Shown one piece after another: positions 62,494-64,000 of a DNA stretch of 64,000 nt. Position 1 is the first letter of the stretch; each line of letters opens with the position of its first letter. The notes under the pieces were generated by a model, which did not search any database, was not told the DNA's origin, and saw only the letters and a program-made list of their open reading frames with translations. A program made the translations under genes and the position numbers. Source of the DNA: Prorocentrum cordatum (Eukaryota; Sar; Dinophyceae; Prorocentrales; Prorocentraceae); NCBI GenBank assembly GCA_963575745.1, contig CAUYUJ010004592.1, forward strand, positions 283,040 to 347,039, in the 5' to 3' direction.

Positions 62494-63878
62494 TTGCTCG
62501 GAGGCCATGAAACACTGTGTATCATATGTTTTTCTGGTTTTTCTGGTCTGGGAACCAACGAAACATTGTATATCACAGGTTTTTCTGGTTTTCAGGTGCC
62601 GACAAACAGGAGGTGGGGGAGCGGTGGGGCGAGGCCGCGGCGAGCATTTCAGCTCCAGAAACTAGAAAAACCAGAAAAACCTGTGATACGCAGTGTTTCG
62701 TTGGTTCCCAGACCAGAAAAACAAGAAAAACATGTGATACACAGTGTTTCGTGGCCTCGGCCGAAACCGATATGCTTGCGCGCACGGTGCCCGTGACGGA
62801 TGGGCCGAGCGGATGAGTTCGTCAGCCTGGATGGCAGGCCAAAGTTGAGTTGTGTATTCGTGCTTTGGGCGCCAGGGGCGAGGATTTGTGGCTGGCAACA
62901 GGGAAGATGCTGGAGGAGGCCTTCCTCAAGGAGCACTGCCAGTGAGCGGCGAGCGCTGTAGTCCCCGAAGAGTACACAGTGTTTTCTTGCTCGGAGGCCA
63001 CGAAACACTGTGTATCACAGGTTTTTCTGGTTTTTCTGGTCTGGGAACCAACGAAACATTGTATATCACAGGTTTTTCTGGTTTTTCTGGTTTTCAGGTG
63101 CCGACAAACAGGAGGTGGGGGAGCGGTGGGGCGAGGCCGCGGCGAGCATTTCAGCTCCAGAAACCAGAAAAACCAGAAAAACCTGTGATACGCAGTGTTT
63201 CGTTGGTTCCCAGACCAGAAAAACCAGAAAAACCTGTGATACACAGTGTTTCGTGGCCTCGGCCGAAACCGATATGCTTGCGCGCACGGTGCCCGTGACG
63301 GATGGGCCGAGCGGATGAGTTCGTCAGCCTGGATGGCAGGCCAAAGTTGAGTTGTGTATTCGTGCTTTGGGCGCCAGGGGCGAGGATTTGTGGCTGGCAA
63401 CAGGGAAGATGCTGGAGGAGGCCTTCCTCAAGGAGCACTGCCAGTGAGCGGCGAGCGCTGTAGTCCCCGAAGAGTACACAGTGTTTTCTTGCTCGGAGGC
63501 CACGAAACACTGTGTATCACAGGTTTTTCTGGTTTTTCTGGTCTGGGAACCAACGAAACATTGTATATCACAGGTTTTTCTGGTTTTTCTGGTTTTCAGG
63601 TGCCGACAAACAGGAGGTGGGGGAGCGGTGGGGCGAGGCCGCGGCGAGCATTTCAGCTCCAGAAGCCAGAAAAACCAGAAAAACCTGTGATACGCAGTGT
63701 TTCGTTGGTTCCCAGACCAGAAAAACCAGAAAAACCTGTGATGCACAGTGTTTCGTGGCCTCGGCCGAAACCGATATGCTTGCGCGCGCGGTGCCCGTGA
63801 CGGATGGGCCGAGCGGATGAGTTCGTCAGCCTGGATGGCAGGCCAAAGTTGAGTTGTGTATTCGTGCTTTGGGCGCTC
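62494..63878. repeat. Three tandem 0.5-kb units, each a foldback with about 105-bp arms
   Basis: Units begin at 62494, 62987 and 63489 (periods 493 and 502; the first lacks a TTTTTCTGG). In each, GGCCACGAAACACTGTGTAT-CACAGGTTTTTCTGG ... GGGAACCAACGAAACATTG is followed, after a loop of about 85 bp, by its reverse complement. Units 2 and 3 are nearly identical; unit 3 stops at the right end of the composite element. The arms themselves contain inner copies of CACAGGTTTTTCTGG. Confidence 0.9.
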
Positions 63879-63903
63879 TGGGGGGTCGCTGGGGGGGGAT
63901 CGA

Positions 63904-63938
<35 letters not shown>

Positions 63939-64000
63939 CATGTGTATGTTTGTATGTATGTATGTCTGTATGTGTGTATGCATGTATGTGTGTATGAATG
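63904..64000. repeat. (TA)n then (TGTA)n microsatellite, to window end
   Basis: TATATATA followed by GTATGTATGTCTG. Continues beyond the window. Confidence 0.95.

Larger units (their letters stand above)
62144..63903. mobile_element. Composite element bounded by about 38-bp inverted repeats
   Basis: Left end (62144-62186) CCCCCCCAGCGACCCCCC, CGCCCAAAACACGAA is mirrored at the right end (63858-63903) TTCGTGCTTTGGGCGC, GGGGGGTCGCTGGGGGGGG. Both ends touch TATATA microsatellites. Inside are a CAGAAC repeat and three copies of a 0.5-kb foldback unit. No transposase. Confidence 0.65.

Noticed and set aside
50199-64000. tRNA, rRNA or snRNA genes
   Set aside because: No cloverleaf, 5S or U-RNA core motif was noticed by eye; none was seen in the rest of the window either. 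A covariance-model scan would be decisive.

Overview
Origin. The window looks like nuclear DNA of a dinoflagellate. The deciding mark is an exact 22-nt match to the dinoflagellate spliced leader at 47119-47140. Other support: a Helitron/Pif1-type element and a Ty1/copia-type Gag of kinds I recall from dinoflagellate genomes, GC-rich coding with GC-ending codons, possible non-GT introns, and very dense repeats. The species cannot be named from sequence alone. Most open frames here are repeat shadows; only about seven loci look like real protein-coding sequence.

Layout. 1-8.3 kb: 5' part of a decayed copia-like retroelement on the minus strand (Gag at 8020 reading left through basic tail, linkers, RING-like finger and protease, running off the left edge), studded with 14-bp mini-hairpins. 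8.3-11.2 kb: repeats. 11.2-11.85 kb: a secreted VWD-like gene with one frame break. 11.9-23.9 kb: minisatellites, inverted-repeat elements, trinucleotide tracts. 23.97-25.19 kb: a host-like gene of unknown function with two frame breaks. 25.2-33.5 kb: repeats. 33.6-42.2 kb: a large minus-strand Rep-helicase (RepHel) element split by a T7 frameshift and a 351-bp AT-rich interruption. 42.2-47 kb: repeats. 47.1-47.9 kb: a spliced-leader-tagged retroposed cDNA fragment inside a GGA microsatellite. 48-52 kb: CTC tracts, an inverted duplication, and a possible gene. 52.3-57.2 kb: an FSH1-family serine hydrolase gene (minus) whose exons are separated by inverted-repeat elements that behave like introners. 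57.2-64 kb: microsatellites, a large minisatellite, and a triplicated 0.5-kb foldback repeat.

How it fits together. The common theme is short mobile inverted-repeat DNA. I see at least six families, several with direct repeats at their ends. In the hydrolase gene two of them sit exactly at exon junctions, and removing one element plus one copy of the direct repeat restores the reading frame. The retroelement adds a second theme: about 20 copies of a GNRA-loop-like hairpin that, wherever I checked, mostly reads Ala-Gly-x-Pro-Ala in the coding frame. All positions and copy counts were read by eye; no alignment or database search was possible.
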